A DNA stretch of 64,000 bases from Desulforhabdus amnigena (GCF_027925305.1 NZ_BSDR01000001.1:2507001-2571000); one strand, 5' to 3'. Shown: positions 51,735 to 62,049, counted from the first letter of the stretch. The notes: generated by a model not told the origin, from the letters alone. A program made the numbers and translations.

Positions 51735-53444
51735 ATGCCCGAACCGATGACGTTGCTTGCTTTGTTTCAAAAAGAATTCGCTCTGCAGGACGAACAGGTC
51801 AAGCAGTTGCAAAGTTCATATTTCATGCAAGGCATTTCTCTCATGGATGCCTTCGAACAGATCTCCATTACCGATGAAAATCGGGTACTCCATGTTCTGG
51901 CCGACCATCTCCAGCTTCCGCTTCTGGAACGTGAAGATTATCCTGAAAAACCGGTTCTCCTCGAAGGGGTTTCCATGTTCTTCCTTAGGAAACACAGTAT
52001 ACTGCCCATCCAGGTGGAAAGTGGACGGGTGCGTGTCGTGGTGAACAACCCCTTGAATCTTCCGGTTTTGAATATCCTCGGAAACTACTTTGCAGGGATG
52101 GAGCTCAATTTGTGCCTTGGACAGAGGGAAGAAATACGCACGGCCATCGACCGTCTTTACGGAACCGCTGCACGCGAAGCCGAGGCTCTCTCGAGAACCG
52201 GAGAGGGAGGTCTTCTCAATGGCGACGCATTCGAAGAGGATCTCGAACACTTGAAAGGACTGGCACAGGAAGCTCCCATCGTCAGGCTGGTCAACATCCT
52301 CATTTCAAGGGCGCTCGACATGCGGGCATCGGATATCCACTTCGAACCCTTTGAGCACTCTTTCCAGGTTCGTTCCCGGGTGGATGGCGTCTTGTTCGAT
52401 CTGGACCAGCCTCCAAAAACCATGCAGGCTGCCATCATCAGTCGTTTGAAACTCATGGCCAATCTCAACATCGCAGAACGGCGGCTTCCCCAGGACGGGA
52501 AGATCAAGCTGAAATTCGGCAACCGTGATGTGGACATTCGAGTTTCAACCGTTCCCACCATTTACGGAGAAAGTATCGTATTGAGGCTTCTCGCCCAGGA
52601 AGCGGTGGATTATAATTTGGCTTCCGTAGGCATGGACCCACAACAGTTGAGCGTTCTGGAAGAGTTGATCGAGCGGCCCTTCGGCATGATCCTGGTCACC
52701 GGCCCCACCGGTTCGGGAAAAACGACCACTCTTTACGGCGTTCTCCGAAAACTGAACAATATCACGCGCAAGATCATCACCGTCGAAGACCCTGTGGAAT
52801 ATCAAATCAACGGCATCAACCAGATTCAGGTGAAACCGCAGATCGACCTCACCTTTGCCAATGCACTGAGGTCTCTGGTCCGCCAGGACCCCGACGTCCT
52901 GCTCATCGGGGAAATTCGTGACAAGGAAACGGCGGACATCGCCATTGAATCCGCTCTTACGGGCCACCTTGTCCTTTCCACGCTCCACACCAATGATGCC
53001 CCCGGCGCCATTACTCGTATGCGGGACCTGGGTATAGAATCCTTCCTGATGGCGGATTCCCTTCTGGCCATCCTGGCGCAGAGACTGGTGCGCGTTTTGT
53101 GTCCTCACTGCAAAGAAGCCTACCCGGCGCGGGAAGTGGACATGGTTCGAATGCGACAGGTCATTCCCGACCTTCCTGCATCCGTTACCCTCTATCAGAA
53201 CAAGGGCTGCGAAAAATGCGGATACACTGGATTCAGAGGACGTCAGGGCATCTTTGAAGTACTCCGTGTGAGCGAGACCATCCGTTCTGCCATTGTGGCG
53301 GAAAAATCGGCAGGAGATATTTCCCAGATAGCTTTTAAAGAGTCCTACCGGCCCCTCCTTCACCACGGCTACAGGAAAGTCATCGAAGGAATCACAACGA
53401 TGTCCGAGGTCCTCCGGGTCACCAGTCTCTCTTTGACGGAATGA
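51735..53444 (+). CDS. gspE: Type II secretion ATPase GspE
   Basis: The 569-residue protein starts at ATG 51735 behind GGAG; a GTG at 51699 is in frame but weaker. An N-terminal domain (1-150) precedes the ATPase with GPTGSGKTTTLYG (about 325), the Asp box GEIRDKETADIAIESALTGH and the His box LSTLHTNDA. The zinc domain has CPHC and CEKC (about 456-497), with GFRGRQGIFEVL just after. It powers pseudopilus assembly from the cytosolic face. Confidence 0.96.
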   Translation: MPEPMTLLALFQKEFALQDEQVKQLQSSYFMQGISLMDAFEQISITDENRVLHVLADHLQLPLLEREDYPEKPVLLEGVSMFFLRKHSILPIQVESGRVRVVVNNPLNLPVLNILGNYFAGMELNLCLGQREEIRTAIDRLYGTAAREAEALSRTGEGGLLNGDAFEEDLEHLKGLAQEAPIVRLVNILISRALDMRASDIHFEPFEHSFQVRSRVDGVLFDLDQPPKTMQAAIISRLKLMANLNIAERRLPQDGKIKLKFGNRDVDIRVSTVPTIYGESIVLRLLAQEAVDYNLASVGMDPQQLSVLEELIERPFGMILVTGPTGSGKTTTLYGVLRKLNNITRKIITVEDPVEYQINGINQIQVKPQIDLTFANALRSLVRQDPDVLLIGEIRDKETADIAIESALTGHLVLSTLHTNDAPGAITRMRDLGIESFLMADSLLAILAQRLVRVLCPHCKEAYPAREVDMVRMRQVIPDLPASVTLYQNKGCEKCGYTGFRGRQGIFEVLRVSETIRSAIVAEKSAGDISQIAFKESYRPLLHHGYRKVIEGITTMSEVLRVTSLSLTE

Positions 53445-53560
53445 TCGCATCCCGAGAGAAACGAAAAGCCTTTGCATGCGCTAAATTCGATTGGGAAAGA
53501 ATCCCGACCTGCGCTTTCATGCTTCGTTGTGACCGCTCCGTTCGTGGGAGATAGTAGTAT

Positions 53561-54748
53561 ATGGGTTATTTTCAGTATCAGGCAAAAGACGGCCAGGGTG
53601 AAACTCACCGCGGCGTCATGGAAGCCATGTCCGAACAGGATGCGGCGAGGAAGCTCAAATCGGGAAGACTTTATCCTGTCAAGATCAAGGCGGTCAAAAG
53701 CGGGAGGGGGCGCCGCGTTCCGGAAGAGCATATCATTCGCTTTTTCTATGATCTCTCGGATCTCTTGTCCGCAGGACTTCCTGTGGACCGCGCTCTCGCT
53801 CTCATCAGCACCAATCAGACTCATAAAGTCTTCCAGCGAGTTGTGAAAGATCTTCTTGAAGAAGTTCAGGGAGGAAGCGACCTTTCGGGAGCCATCGGCA
53901 AGTGTCGAGACATTTTTGGAGATCTCTCGGATCACATGGTGCGGGCGGGAGAAGCCAGCGGTACGTTGGGCCCCATTCTCAAAAGGCTGGCTCAATACCT
54001 GGAGCAGCGCCGCAGTTTCAGGCAGAGCCTTGTATCCTCCATGATTTACCCTGCCATATTGTTTTCCACCAGCATGCTTTCCATGGTTGTGCTGCTTGTC
54101 TACGTCATTCCAAAGTTTGCCCAGATTTTCCACGACCTGAACCAAAAAGTACCCTTTCTGACGGAGCTGCTTCTTCAGGCAGGAGTTTTACTCAAGGAAT
54201 ACGGGTGGGTGATCCCTCTGCTCATCGGAATCGCCTTTTTTGGAGGACGCTATCTTTACAGGCAGCCCAAGGTTCGCAGAAAGATGGATGAAATACTCTT
54301 TCGCTTTCCCTTCACACGCTATTTCATTCTGCACAGTGAACTCACGCGATTTTGCCGGACCCTCGGCACCATGCTCCAATCCGGAGTCCCCCTGCTGAGG
54401 GCGCTGAGCCTTGGACAGGAACTGCTGTTCAACACGGTGCTCAAAGATGCGCTTTCTTCCCTCCACAGAGAAATCAAAGTGGGGCATTCTATGAGCAATT
54501 TCTTCCGAGCCCAGCAAGCTTTCCCAACCCGGATGGGTACCATGCTGCGGATTGCCGAAGAGCAGGGGAATCTGGGCGAGGGGCTTATCGGACTGGGAGA
54601 TCACTTTGAAAAAGAACTGCAGCGGAGCCTTCAGCGGTTGATGAGCCTCCTGGAACCGGTCGTCATCCTCGCCACGGGGCTTGTCATCGGTGTAATGGTG
54701 CTCAGCATGTTCACCGCGATTTTCGGGATCAACGAAATTCAGTTCTAA
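53561..54748 (+). CDS. gspF: Type II secretion inner-membrane protein GspF
   Basis: The 395-residue protein begins MGYFQYQAKDGQGETHRGVM, the GspF opening, has two T2SSF domains (about 60-180 and 265-385) and three membrane helices. FYDLSDLLSAGLPVDRALAL and FCRTLGTMLQSGVPLLRALS are the two paired motifs. It anchors GspE to the membrane. It follows gspE by 116 bases, the widest gap of the operon. Confidence 0.95.
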   Translation: MGYFQYQAKDGQGETHRGVMEAMSEQDAARKLKSGRLYPVKIKAVKSGRGRRVPEEHIIRFFYDLSDLLSAGLPVDRALALISTNQTHKVFQRVVKDLLEEVQGGSDLSGAIGKCRDIFGDLSDHMVRAGEASGTLGPILKRLAQYLEQRRSFRQSLVSSMIYPAILFSTSMLSMVVLLVYVIPKFAQIFHDLNQKVPFLTELLLQAGVLLKEYGWVIPLLIGIAFFGGRYLYRQPKVRRKMDEILFRFPFTRYFILHSELTRFCRTLGTMLQSGVPLLRALSLGQELLFNTVLKDALSSLHREIKVGHSMSNFFRAQQAFPTRMGTMLRIAEEQGNLGEGLIGLGDHFEKELQRSLQRLMSLLEPVVILATGLVIGVMVLSMFTAIFGINEIQF

Positions 54749-54778
54749 TCACATAGAAGAAAAGATATTTTATATTCT

Positions 54779-55291
54779 ATGCTTACAGTCAAGCCATCTC
54801 ATCGGGCCCTCAGTACGCAAGCCGCAATGAGGTTCAAAGCCACCGGAAGTCCAAGGGGGTTCACCCTGATGGAACTCATGCTGGTCCTCATAATCCTCAC
54901 TCTGACCATCGGCATGGTGATCCCAAGAATCGGAGCGGGATGGAAACGTATGGAAGACCGGGAGTTTTTGCAGGAGGTTACCCAGACACTCAAACGCGCG
55001 AGGCTCCAGGCCATGAACTCGGGCGAAATTTCTGTCTTCCGAATCCGGGGATCCGAGAAACTCTATGGCCTGGAGGTTCCTCCGTCTCAGCCGATTCCAG
55101 AAAATGTGGACCTCTTTGCAGACCACCTGGAACAGGACCCTGCAACAGGAGATCATGTGATTCTTTTTTTTCCGGACGGCAGTATCACAGGAAGCGACCT
55201 GGAAATCATCTTTGACCGGCAGCGCACCTTTCGGATTTCCATTCACCCCCTTTTCGGGACGGTCCGCTTGTCCAGAGCGGGGTCTCCCTAG
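54779..55291 (+). CDS. gspH: Type II secretion pseudopilin GspH-like
   Basis: The 170-residue protein has a long leader and then the prepilin site GFTLMELMLVLIILTLTIGM near residue 27. The body (about 110 residues after the helix) with FFPDGSITGSDLEI is GspH-like. The conserved Glu at mature position 5 is present. It is the first pseudopilin of the operon; no separate GspG was found. Confidence 0.85.
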   Translation: MLTVKPSHRALSTQAAMRFKATGSPRGFTLMELMLVLIILTLTIGMVIPRIGAGWKRMEDREFLQEVTQTLKRARLQAMNSGEISVFRIRGSEKLYGLEVPPSQPIPENVDLFADHLEQDPATGDHVILFFPDGSITGSDLEIIFDRQRTFRISIHPLFGTVRLSRAGSP

Positions 55292-55294
55292 ATC

Positions 55295-55693
55295 ATGAAT
55301 ATGCAATCTATCCTCCGCAGTAAAAGTGAAGGCTTCACTCTGCTGGAAGTCATGGTAGGACTTATTGTGGGAACCATCATTGCCGGAGGGGTCATGGGAC
55401 TCATTTCGGTATCGTTGCAATATAAACAAAGGCTTAAAGAAAAAAGCCGGATTCAGCCGGTTCTCGAAGCGGTTGCCCAGGAAATCCTTGCAAACCCTCA
55501 AAGTGCAGCCAAAGGCAACTTTATCCTGAATGTACCGACGGGCTCCCCCCCTGTCGACCTGGCCATTGTCAAGGCAGAGGAAAGCGAAAAAAGCGGATCG
55601 AATCGATTGAATGAACTCTACCGCGTTTTCTTGAAATGCAATGGGCAAATCCTTGAGTTCAGCTTGATCATTCCCCAGTCGCAGCTGCAATGA
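55295..55693 (+). CDS. gspI: Type II secretion pseudopilin GspI-like
   Basis: The 132-residue protein has the cleavage site GFTLLEVMVGLIVGTIIAGG near residue 13 and a short C-terminal domain, of GspI size. It is three bases after gspH. In T2SS the I-J-K pseudopilins form the tip complex. Confidence 0.85.
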   Translation: MNMQSILRSKSEGFTLLEVMVGLIVGTIIAGGVMGLISVSLQYKQRLKEKSRIQPVLEAVAQEILANPQSAAKGNFILNVPTGSPPVDLAIVKAEESEKSGSNRLNELYRVFLKCNGQILEFSLIIPQSQLQ

Positions 55694-55724
55694 GGCCGAA
55701 ATGGATTTTCTTGAGGCGTAAAAA

Positions 55725-56459
55725 ATGATCGTTACAAAAGAGAAGAGGAGCAGTTTCGATAACAATTACACTTCCGGCTCCAGGTGCAGACAAGAAGAGC
55801 GCGGCAAGGAGACCGGCTTTACGCTGCTCGAACTGGTGCTTGCCACCCTGATCGCTTCTTTGGTGATCGGGATTCTCTCCGTAGCCTTGACCTTCTCACT
55901 TCGAGTTTGGGAAAGAGAGCAAAACAGGGAAACAAGCGAAGCCCCAAGCATGGTAGAACTTCTCAAATGGCAACTGGCCTGCATAGATCTCGTCGATATT
56001 CGTTCCGAGGGCGAGTCGCACCCCCTGTTTCAGGGAGAAGAGAATTCCATCGCCTTTGCGACTGATTTTTCGGTCAAGGCTCTTTCCAAGGGGGCCCCCG
56101 TCGTCGTTCGCTATGTGTACAGTCCAGGTGAAAAAAAACTTTATTATGCTGAAATTCCGCTGGATCCCTATCATCCCGAGCCCATCGAAGCATTCCTTAA
56201 CATGGAACCTTCAGGAGGAGGCAAGCAATGGCCCGTCTTTTATTCCGTTGAAATGACGCATTTCGAACTCAAGTATGAAAAAGCCGAAGAGCAGGACGCG
56301 AACTCTCGTCCAGCCAATAGCAACATCCCCGATATCATCGAAATTACGTGGATGGGGGAAAAAGATTCCGTCTCTTTCATATCCCGTGTCAGACCCAACT
56401 CTTTTTTCCCGAAGACAACCCGTCAGGACGGATTGGAAGATTCTTCATCTTTTGAATGA
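55725..56459 (+). CDS. gspJ: Type II secretion pseudopilin GspJ-like
   Basis: The 244-residue protein has a 30-residue leader, then GFTLLELVLATLIASLVIGI and a larger beta-rich domain ending SFISRVRPNSFFPK. Length and position fit GspJ. Its stop overlaps the gspK start (ATGA). Confidence 0.85.
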   Translation: MIVTKEKRSSFDNNYTSGSRCRQEERGKETGFTLLELVLATLIASLVIGILSVALTFSLRVWEREQNRETSEAPSMVELLKWQLACIDLVDIRSEGESHPLFQGEENSIAFATDFSVKALSKGAPVVVRYVYSPGEKKLYYAEIPLDPYHPEPIEAFLNMEPSGGGKQWPVFYSVEMTHFELKYEKAEEQDANSRPANSNIPDIIEITWMGEKDSVSFISRVRPNSFFPKTTRQDGLEDSSSFE

Positions 56460-57412
56460 AAAACATCACGATGTTCATGATGAGACACAATGAAAAAATG
56501 ATAGACGGTACAAGAAAAACGCCTGAGAGACGCATGGACCGAAAGCGGGAAAAAGGGGTCGTGCTCATTTCCGTTTTGTGGATCTGCGCCCTCATCATGT
56601 GGTTCGCCCTCCAGATCGGAGTCGAAACCAGGCTCCAGGGCGACGAGGAAGTCCATATGTTGCGCAGGTCCCAGGCGTTCTATCTCGCAGTGGGGGGGTG
56701 CTATGAAGCCTTGGCGCATATGGGTTCGGCTCTCTCTCTAGGCTTCGACGCCCCGCCGGAATCGAACTGGCAGCCCAATGGACAGCCTCATGTCATTGAC
56801 TATCAAACGGGGCAGGCCCTCGTCATTGTCGAATCGGAAAATCTAAAGGTCAATGTGAATAAGGCCAGCCAAGAACAGCTCAAAACCGTTCTTGAAAAGG
56901 CCGGCATGCAAGAAGATGCCGCCAATGAAATGGCCGATCGCATCCGGGATTTTATAGACCAAGATGATATCCCCGGTTTAAAAGGTGCAGAAAAAGACCG
57001 CTACGAAGATATGGGGCTGCCTTATCAACCCTTCAACGGACCGTTGACCAGCCTCGACCAGATGCTCCTCATACCGGGAATCACACAGCAGCTTTTCTAT
57101 GGATATGGGATCAAGGGTGACCTTCCGGCCCAGGAGAACGAAGCCGGCATCTATATCCCCCCCTTGTTGCCAAGACCTGATTCTCTGTTTCAGATGCTGA
57201 CAATTTATGGTAAAAATATTGCTTTACAGGACAACCCCGATACCCAGGAATTTATCAAGGAGCATACCACTTGGGAGAATGGAGGAATTTATCGTATTCT
57301 TTCCACCGGAATGACCTCCGGAGGCACTCCCGCAGTCGTCATATGGCTCACCGTTCGTTTTGCTCCAGAAACTGAAGAGGGGTATGAAGTACTATATCGC
57401 AAGATCCTCTAG
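56456..57412 (+). CDS. gspK: Type II secretion minor pseudopilin GspK
   Basis: The 318-residue protein has the prepilin region EKGVVLISVLWICALIMWFA near residue 37 (no Glu5, as usual for GspK). The alpha-helical domain follows with NVNKASQEQLKTVLEKAGMQ, RIRDFIDQDD and a later LTSLDQMLLIPGIT helix-hairpin-helix-like motif. It caps the pseudopilus tip. Confidence 0.92.
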   Translation: MKNITMFMMRHNEKMIDGTRKTPERRMDRKREKGVVLISVLWICALIMWFALQIGVETRLQGDEEVHMLRRSQAFYLAVGGCYEALAHMGSALSLGFDAPPESNWQPNGQPHVIDYQTGQALVIVESENLKVNVNKASQEQLKTVLEKAGMQEDAANEMADRIRDFIDQDDIPGLKGAEKDRYEDMGLPYQPFNGPLTSLDQMLLIPGITQQLFYGYGIKGDLPAQENEAGIYIPPLLPRPDSLFQMLTIYGKNIALQDNPDTQEFIKEHTTWENGGIYRILSTGMTSGGTPAVVIWLTVRFAPETEEGYEVLYRKIL

Positions 57413-57444
57413 CCTAGAGAATTTTTGAAAGGGAAAAAAACGGG

Positions 57445-58965
57445 ATGCTGAAGGGTTCTATCAAGCATCGAACCAGGGAGCTCGTGGCCGTCTATGTCGA
57501 GCCCCGGCGCGTAGAGGTTCTCAGAGCGCATCGACAATGGCGGTCCTGGTTGATCGATTCCACAGAAACGTTCACGGTACCCCAGGATGAGAACTTGTAT
57601 GAATATTTACAACGTCTCAACTTGCGCCCTAAAGCCAGAAAGGGAGCAGCTCTCCTTCTCTTTTTGCCTCACACCTATTACAATTTCCACCGGGAACACT
57701 ATCCTTCGACCCTTAAAGATCAGCTGGAAGATGCTCTCAATTTTGACTGGCAGGAAAACATCTTCTACGAACTGGATCGAACAATTCATTTCGCTGCGCC
57801 GTCCATACCCGTAGACCACCTGCTCTCCGTTCCCATTTTCTCTCTGCAGAGAGACTTGTACGAAAAGTTCAGCCAGGCGATAGGAGGCGAAGCTTTCGAG
57901 AATTTCGCCGTTATGCCCAGCGCCCTTGTTTATGGCTCGATCCTGCCTCCTGCTCCCGAAAATGAAGAAGCTTTGCCTCTTAGGATCGTAGGCCGAATCC
58001 TTGATCCTCATCACATGGAAATACATCGATTCTACGAGGGCATCTTTCTGGATTCCGCTGTCATCGCCAGACAGATGTATAACCTCAGGCTTTTCCGGGA
58101 GAACCTGCAGTGCATCGAGGCCGGGACCGATAACGCCAACATCCCCATTCAGATCATTTGCGCCGAGGGAGAAAATGACGAAGCCTGTAAGCTGGAATGG
58201 GAACGTGAAAATCTGAACATCGAGGTGCATTCATTACAGCATCCTTTCGTGGTGAATTGGGTGAAACATTTGCTCACACAGGACGTGGTGAAGACTTTTG
58301 ATACCCAATTGCTCCTGAAACCCTGGGAAGTCCCTAAAGTCGCCTGGCCCGTTCTTGCCCTGGTTGCCCTGTTTTCCATCTACGCCGCTTTCCAGGTGTA
58401 TGCCTACAACAAGCTGCAGCAAGATTCTCTGCGACTCAAACGTCAGATACTGCAGTTGGAAGCGCAATGGAAACCTATCGAGGAACTTCAGACACGCGTC
58501 TCAAAGTTCGAGGAAGATCAGAAGACTCTCTCCGAGTTCAACGCCGAAGGTTATCCTCTTTTTGAACTCCTCACCCTTCTCTCGAACGCAACCCCCGATG
58601 ACACGTGGCTGAATTATTTTTCCTTGCGCAAAGGGCAGATGATGCTGCGTGGAGAGAGCAAATCAGCGATCAAGTATCTTTCAGATCTTTCTAAAATTGA
58701 AGGATTTCAAGATGTTAGATTTGCATCCCCTGTAACTCGCAACCCTGCATCCGATGAAGAGCGCTTCAATCTCAACCTCCAGGTGGACCTCGAGAAACTC
58801 AGAAAAACGATTGCCGACCTGCAGATAGAGATGGAGGAAGACAAGGCCCTGGAAGAGGGCCCAGCCGATGCAGCGCTGGCAGGCCCTATGGAAGCAGACG
58901 AAGCGCCGGGGCAAGAAGTTCCCCTCGACAGCGAGGAAGCCCCTGCAGTTCCGAAAGGTAACTGA
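57445..58965 (+). CDS. gspL: Type II secretion assembly platform protein GspL-like (PilM-PilN fusion type)
   Basis: The 506-residue protein has a cytosolic actin-like half (about 1-285, with LLLFLPHTYYNFHREHYPST), one membrane helix (VLALVALFSIYAAFQVYAYN, about 310-330) and a periplasmic ferredoxin-like half (about 340-470) of PilN type. The end is acidic (EMEEDKALEEGPADAALAGP). It links GspE to GspM. The family is diverged, so the symbol rests on position and architecture. Confidence 0.85.
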   Translation: MLKGSIKHRTRELVAVYVEPRRVEVLRAHRQWRSWLIDSTETFTVPQDENLYEYLQRLNLRPKARKGAALLLFLPHTYYNFHREHYPSTLKDQLEDALNFDWQENIFYELDRTIHFAAPSIPVDHLLSVPIFSLQRDLYEKFSQAIGGEAFENFAVMPSALVYGSILPPAPENEEALPLRIVGRILDPHHMEIHRFYEGIFLDSAVIARQMYNLRLFRENLQCIEAGTDNANIPIQIICAEGENDEACKLEWERENLNIEVHSLQHPFVVNWVKHLLTQDVVKTFDTQLLLKPWEVPKVAWPVLALVALFSIYAAFQVYAYNKLQQDSLRLKRQILQLEAQWKPIEELQTRVSKFEEDQKTLSEFNAEGYPLFELLTLLSNATPDDTWLNYFSLRKGQMMLRGESKSAIKYLSDLSKIEGFQDVRFASPVTRNPASDEERFNLNLQVDLEKLRKTIADLQIEMEEDKALEEGPADAALAGPMEADEAPGQEVPLDSEEAPAVPKGN

Positions 58966-58969
58966 CATC

Positions 58970-59557
58970 ATGGAATACCGTTTCCCTACCTCAGCAGAAT
59001 TGAAGAAAAACCGCCTCTCCATAGGCATCGTTGCCGCTACACTGCTGTTCCTTTTGGTGGTTTACTTTCTATGGCTCGATCCCATGGATTCGGAGAAGGC
59101 GGACCTCAAAACAAAAGTCAAACAGCAAACCGAGCTTGTCAAAAAATATCAGGAGAAGCTGAATCAGGCGCAAAGCATTAAAGATAATCTGGTAAAAAAA
59201 GAAAGTGAGCTCAAGGAGATGCAAAAACGCCTCTATAGGGGCAACGATCCGTATCAACTGGCGGCATCTCTCGGAAACATGCTTTCATCCCACGGGGACT
59301 CCAGCAAAAAGCTCGACATAAAAACGTACCAAGTTCTGGCAAGCAAAGAATACGGCCTCTACCAGGAAGTCCATTTGAGGTTCAATTTCATGACCTCCAT
59401 CGAAGGCCTTCAGTATTTTCTCGAACGCGTCCGAAACTTTGAGACAGCAATGCTTGTTCAAGAAATAAACATCCAGAGGATCCAGCGGAAATCGGGTCCT
59501 GATCTTGTGATCAATGTCATTCTTTCGGCTTTGATGGAAAAGAAAGAGAAATCTTGA
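58970..59557 (+). CDS. gspM: Type II secretion protein GspM/PilO-like
   Basis: The 195-residue protein starts at ATG 58970, just after gspL. One membrane helix (LSIGIVAATLLFLLVVYFLW, about 16-36) is followed by a coiled coil and a PilO/GspM-type ferredoxin-like domain (LHRFNFMTS-like EVHLRFNFMTSIEGLQYF). It works as partner of GspL in the inner-membrane platform. Confidence 0.85.
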   Translation: MEYRFPTSAELKKNRLSIGIVAATLLFLLVVYFLWLDPMDSEKADLKTKVKQQTELVKKYQEKLNQAQSIKDNLVKKESELKEMQKRLYRGNDPYQLAASLGNMLSSHGDSSKKLDIKTYQVLASKEYGLYQEVHLRFNFMTSIEGLQYFLERVRNFETAMLVQEINIQRIQRKSGPDLVINVILSALMEKKEKS

Positions 59558-59654
59558 AATTATGGAATGGGTCCTGCGATTGCGCTCATGTGTCATTAGA
59601 GATCATCAAACCATCAAGGTTAAGCAAAGCATAGAAACCAGGAGGGGCTATTTT

Positions 59655-62015
59655 ATGAAGATGCGCCAGACTATTTTATTCATTTTGCTGGCTTTTTTGA
59701 TTCAAGCCTGTGCCGGCGCCACAAAGATGCCGGCTGACCGATCCAGCAGTTACAAGCCTCCCCTTGCTCCCCCCCCTGTTTCTGAGACGACAGAAATCGG
59801 AAGTCAAAAGGAGGATACCAAGGAAGCCGCCAAACGCCCTCCAATGCCCAGTTTGAAGGGTACCATCGAATCCGGGCTCCTCGGATTTTCTCCCCCATCG
59901 AAGGGCAAGGAAATCACTTTCCCCGACAAGGACAGACAAAAGATCAGCTTTCTCTTCGAAAAGGTCGAGGTGGCTGAAGTCACCAGCCAGATCTTTGGAG
60001 ACTACCTCAAGCTGAACTATGTTTTGGACCCTACCCTTCAAGGACGCATCAGTTTCTATCTGGAAGGCGAATATTCCAAAGACGACCTTTTTCAGATGAT
60101 CACCAGAGCTTACGCAGCCAACAACATTTCCGTTGTCCCTCGAAACGGGGTTTATTATATCCAACCGATCCAAAGAAGTTCGAGCAGCGGTCTGCCCATT
60201 GCCAGCGAATTCACCCTGAAGGCGGGGGCCGACGGAGCACAGCCGGTCATTGTCATTTACAGACTGCTCTATATGGATGTCAAACAGGCCATCAATACCA
60301 TTAAGTTTTTCCTCACCCCAGGCCGCCCCATCACTTCGGACAGTTTGACCAACAGCGTTATCTTCGTTGAAGATTCCGACAACGCGCGAAGCATCGTTGA
60401 AATCATCAAGGCCCTGGATATCAATGTGCTTCGGGAAGTGAGCATGGAAATCGTTCCACTCCAGTCCATCGACCCCCAGGAGGCCGTCCAGGGCATGGAA
60501 ACCTTGATGGGCAAGCTCAATCTCTTCAAAGAGAGCTCCATCAAGAATAACCTGGCATTCATCCCCTTGCAGAGTTTCGGAGGTGTTCTCGTACTGGCTC
60601 AGAGTGAAGAGCTTCTCAAGACCGCAAAATACTGGCTGACCGCTCTGGATGTGCATACCCAGGAAAGCGGTGAGCAGATCTTTGTATACTTCGTCAAAAA
60701 TGGTCTTGCCGTAGATCTGGCCAATATTTTGACCCAAGCTTATGGATTGCAGGCACCGGCAGGAACAGGGAGAGGACTCGAGCAGCAGATCGTACGATCA
60801 GGTGGAGCGTTCGGTTCAGCATCTACTAGACGACCTTTCGGCAGTTCATCCACCAGTGGAACAGGTTTTGGCAGCAGCTCATCGGGTTCTTCATTTTCGA
60901 GGAGCACCGGTTCATCGACATTGTCCTCTTCAGGAAGTTCTTTTGGCGGCTCCACCTCTTCATCAGCCTTCGGCAACCAACAATCCTCCTCTCAGCGGTC
61001 TTCAACCGGAAGCGGGGGCACCATTAGAAATACAGGAGCGCGGACATTTGTCTCTCAAGGTCAATCCCTGAGCACAGCTCTCACTGGAGAGGTGACGATC
61101 ATTCCCGACGAGGTCAACAACGCCATTGTGGTCCGAGGGAATGCAGCCGATTACGCCAAGATCAAAAAGACGATAGAGACTCTGGACATTATGCCCAGGG
61201 CCGTTTTGATCGAGGTCATGATAGCGGAAATCACACTGGACAAGGGCCTCGAGTACGGCGTGGAATGGTTTTTCAGAGACATCGGCATGGATATTGCCGG
61301 GAAATCCGGCCAGTTCACGGCAGCCCATGGGTTAGCGGATGCGAGTACATTGGCATCGGCCGCATCCGGCGGACTCACCCTTTTCTGGGGAAGCATCGAC
61401 GAGAAGATTGCTGCCCTCATCAACCTTCTCGCCAAAAAGACGGATGTCAATGTCCTTTCTTCACCCACTCTTCTCGCAACCGACAATCAGGAAGCATCCA
61501 TTCAGGTGGGTGGTAGAGAGCCGGTTCCCACCGGTTCTTACAGCACAGGGGTATCGACCACCACAGATACCACTGCGTTCACAACCATTGAATACGAAGA
61601 AACGGGTGTTATTCTCAACGTCACTCCGCATATAAACGCCGGAGGACTGGTGCGCCTGGAGGTGGAGCAGACTGTTCGAAGAGTAGATGACACATCCGTC
61701 ATTGTCGGAGCGAACAATACCGCACCGCGATTTACGGAACGAAACATCAAGACGACAATTCTTTCTCAAAATGGATCGACTGTCGTGATCGGTGGGATCA
61801 TCGAACAAGCGGACAACATAACTCAATCGGGGATTCCTTTCCTGCAAGACGTTCCCATCATTTCTCCCCTCTTTTCAAACAAGTCCAAAACGCGAAAGCG
61901 CACAGAACTGATCATTGCCATCACCCCACATGTGGTGGACCACCGCGAACTTGGGGGCGCCAACCGTGAATTCCTGGAGCAACTCAAGAGACTTCGCAAG
62001 CAGATTGAAGGATAA
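59655..62015 (+). CDS. gspD: Type II secretion secretin GspD
   Basis: The 786-residue protein starts at ATG 59655 behind GGAGG; an in-frame ATG at 59562 is less likely. A lipoprotein-like signal (LLAFLIQACAG) leads into N0 (about 90-170, ISFLFEKVEVAEVTSQIFGD) and N1-N3 domains. A Ser/Gly-rich linker follows at about 390-450. The secretin domain contains VPTGSYSTG near 635 and ITPHVVDHR near the end. It forms the outer-membrane channel. The long Ser-rich linker is unusual for the family. Confidence 0.95.
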   Translation: MKMRQTILFILLAFLIQACAGATKMPADRSSSYKPPLAPPPVSETTEIGSQKEDTKEAAKRPPMPSLKGTIESGLLGFSPPSKGKEITFPDKDRQKISFLFEKVEVAEVTSQIFGDYLKLNYVLDPTLQGRISFYLEGEYSKDDLFQMITRAYAANNISVVPRNGVYYIQPIQRSSSSGLPIASEFTLKAGADGAQPVIVIYRLLYMDVKQAINTIKFFLTPGRPITSDSLTNSVIFVEDSDNARSIVEIIKALDINVLREVSMEIVPLQSIDPQEAVQGMETLMGKLNLFKESSIKNNLAFIPLQSFGGVLVLAQSEELLKTAKYWLTALDVHTQESGEQIFVYFVKNGLAVDLANILTQAYGLQAPAGTGRGLEQQIVRSGGAFGSASTRRPFGSSSTSGTGFGSSSSGSSFSRSTGSSTLSSSGSSFGGSTSSSAFGNQQSSSQRSSTGSGGTIRNTGARTFVSQGQSLSTALTGEVTIIPDEVNNAIVVRGNAADYAKIKKTIETLDIMPRAVLIEVMIAEITLDKGLEYGVEWFFRDIGMDIAGKSGQFTAAHGLADASTLASAASGGLTLFWGSIDEKIAALINLLAKKTDVNVLSSPTLLATDNQEASIQVGGREPVPTGSYSTGVSTTTDTTAFTTIEYEETGVILNVTPHINAGGLVRLEVEQTVRRVDDTSVIVGANNTAPRFTERNIKTTILSQNGSTVVIGGIIEQADNITQSGIPFLQDVPIISPLFSNKSKTRKRTELIIAITPHVVDHRELGGANREFLEQLKRLRKQIEG

Positions 62016-62049
62016 ATATACTCAGAGAGGATGAGGTCATGACTTAGAG

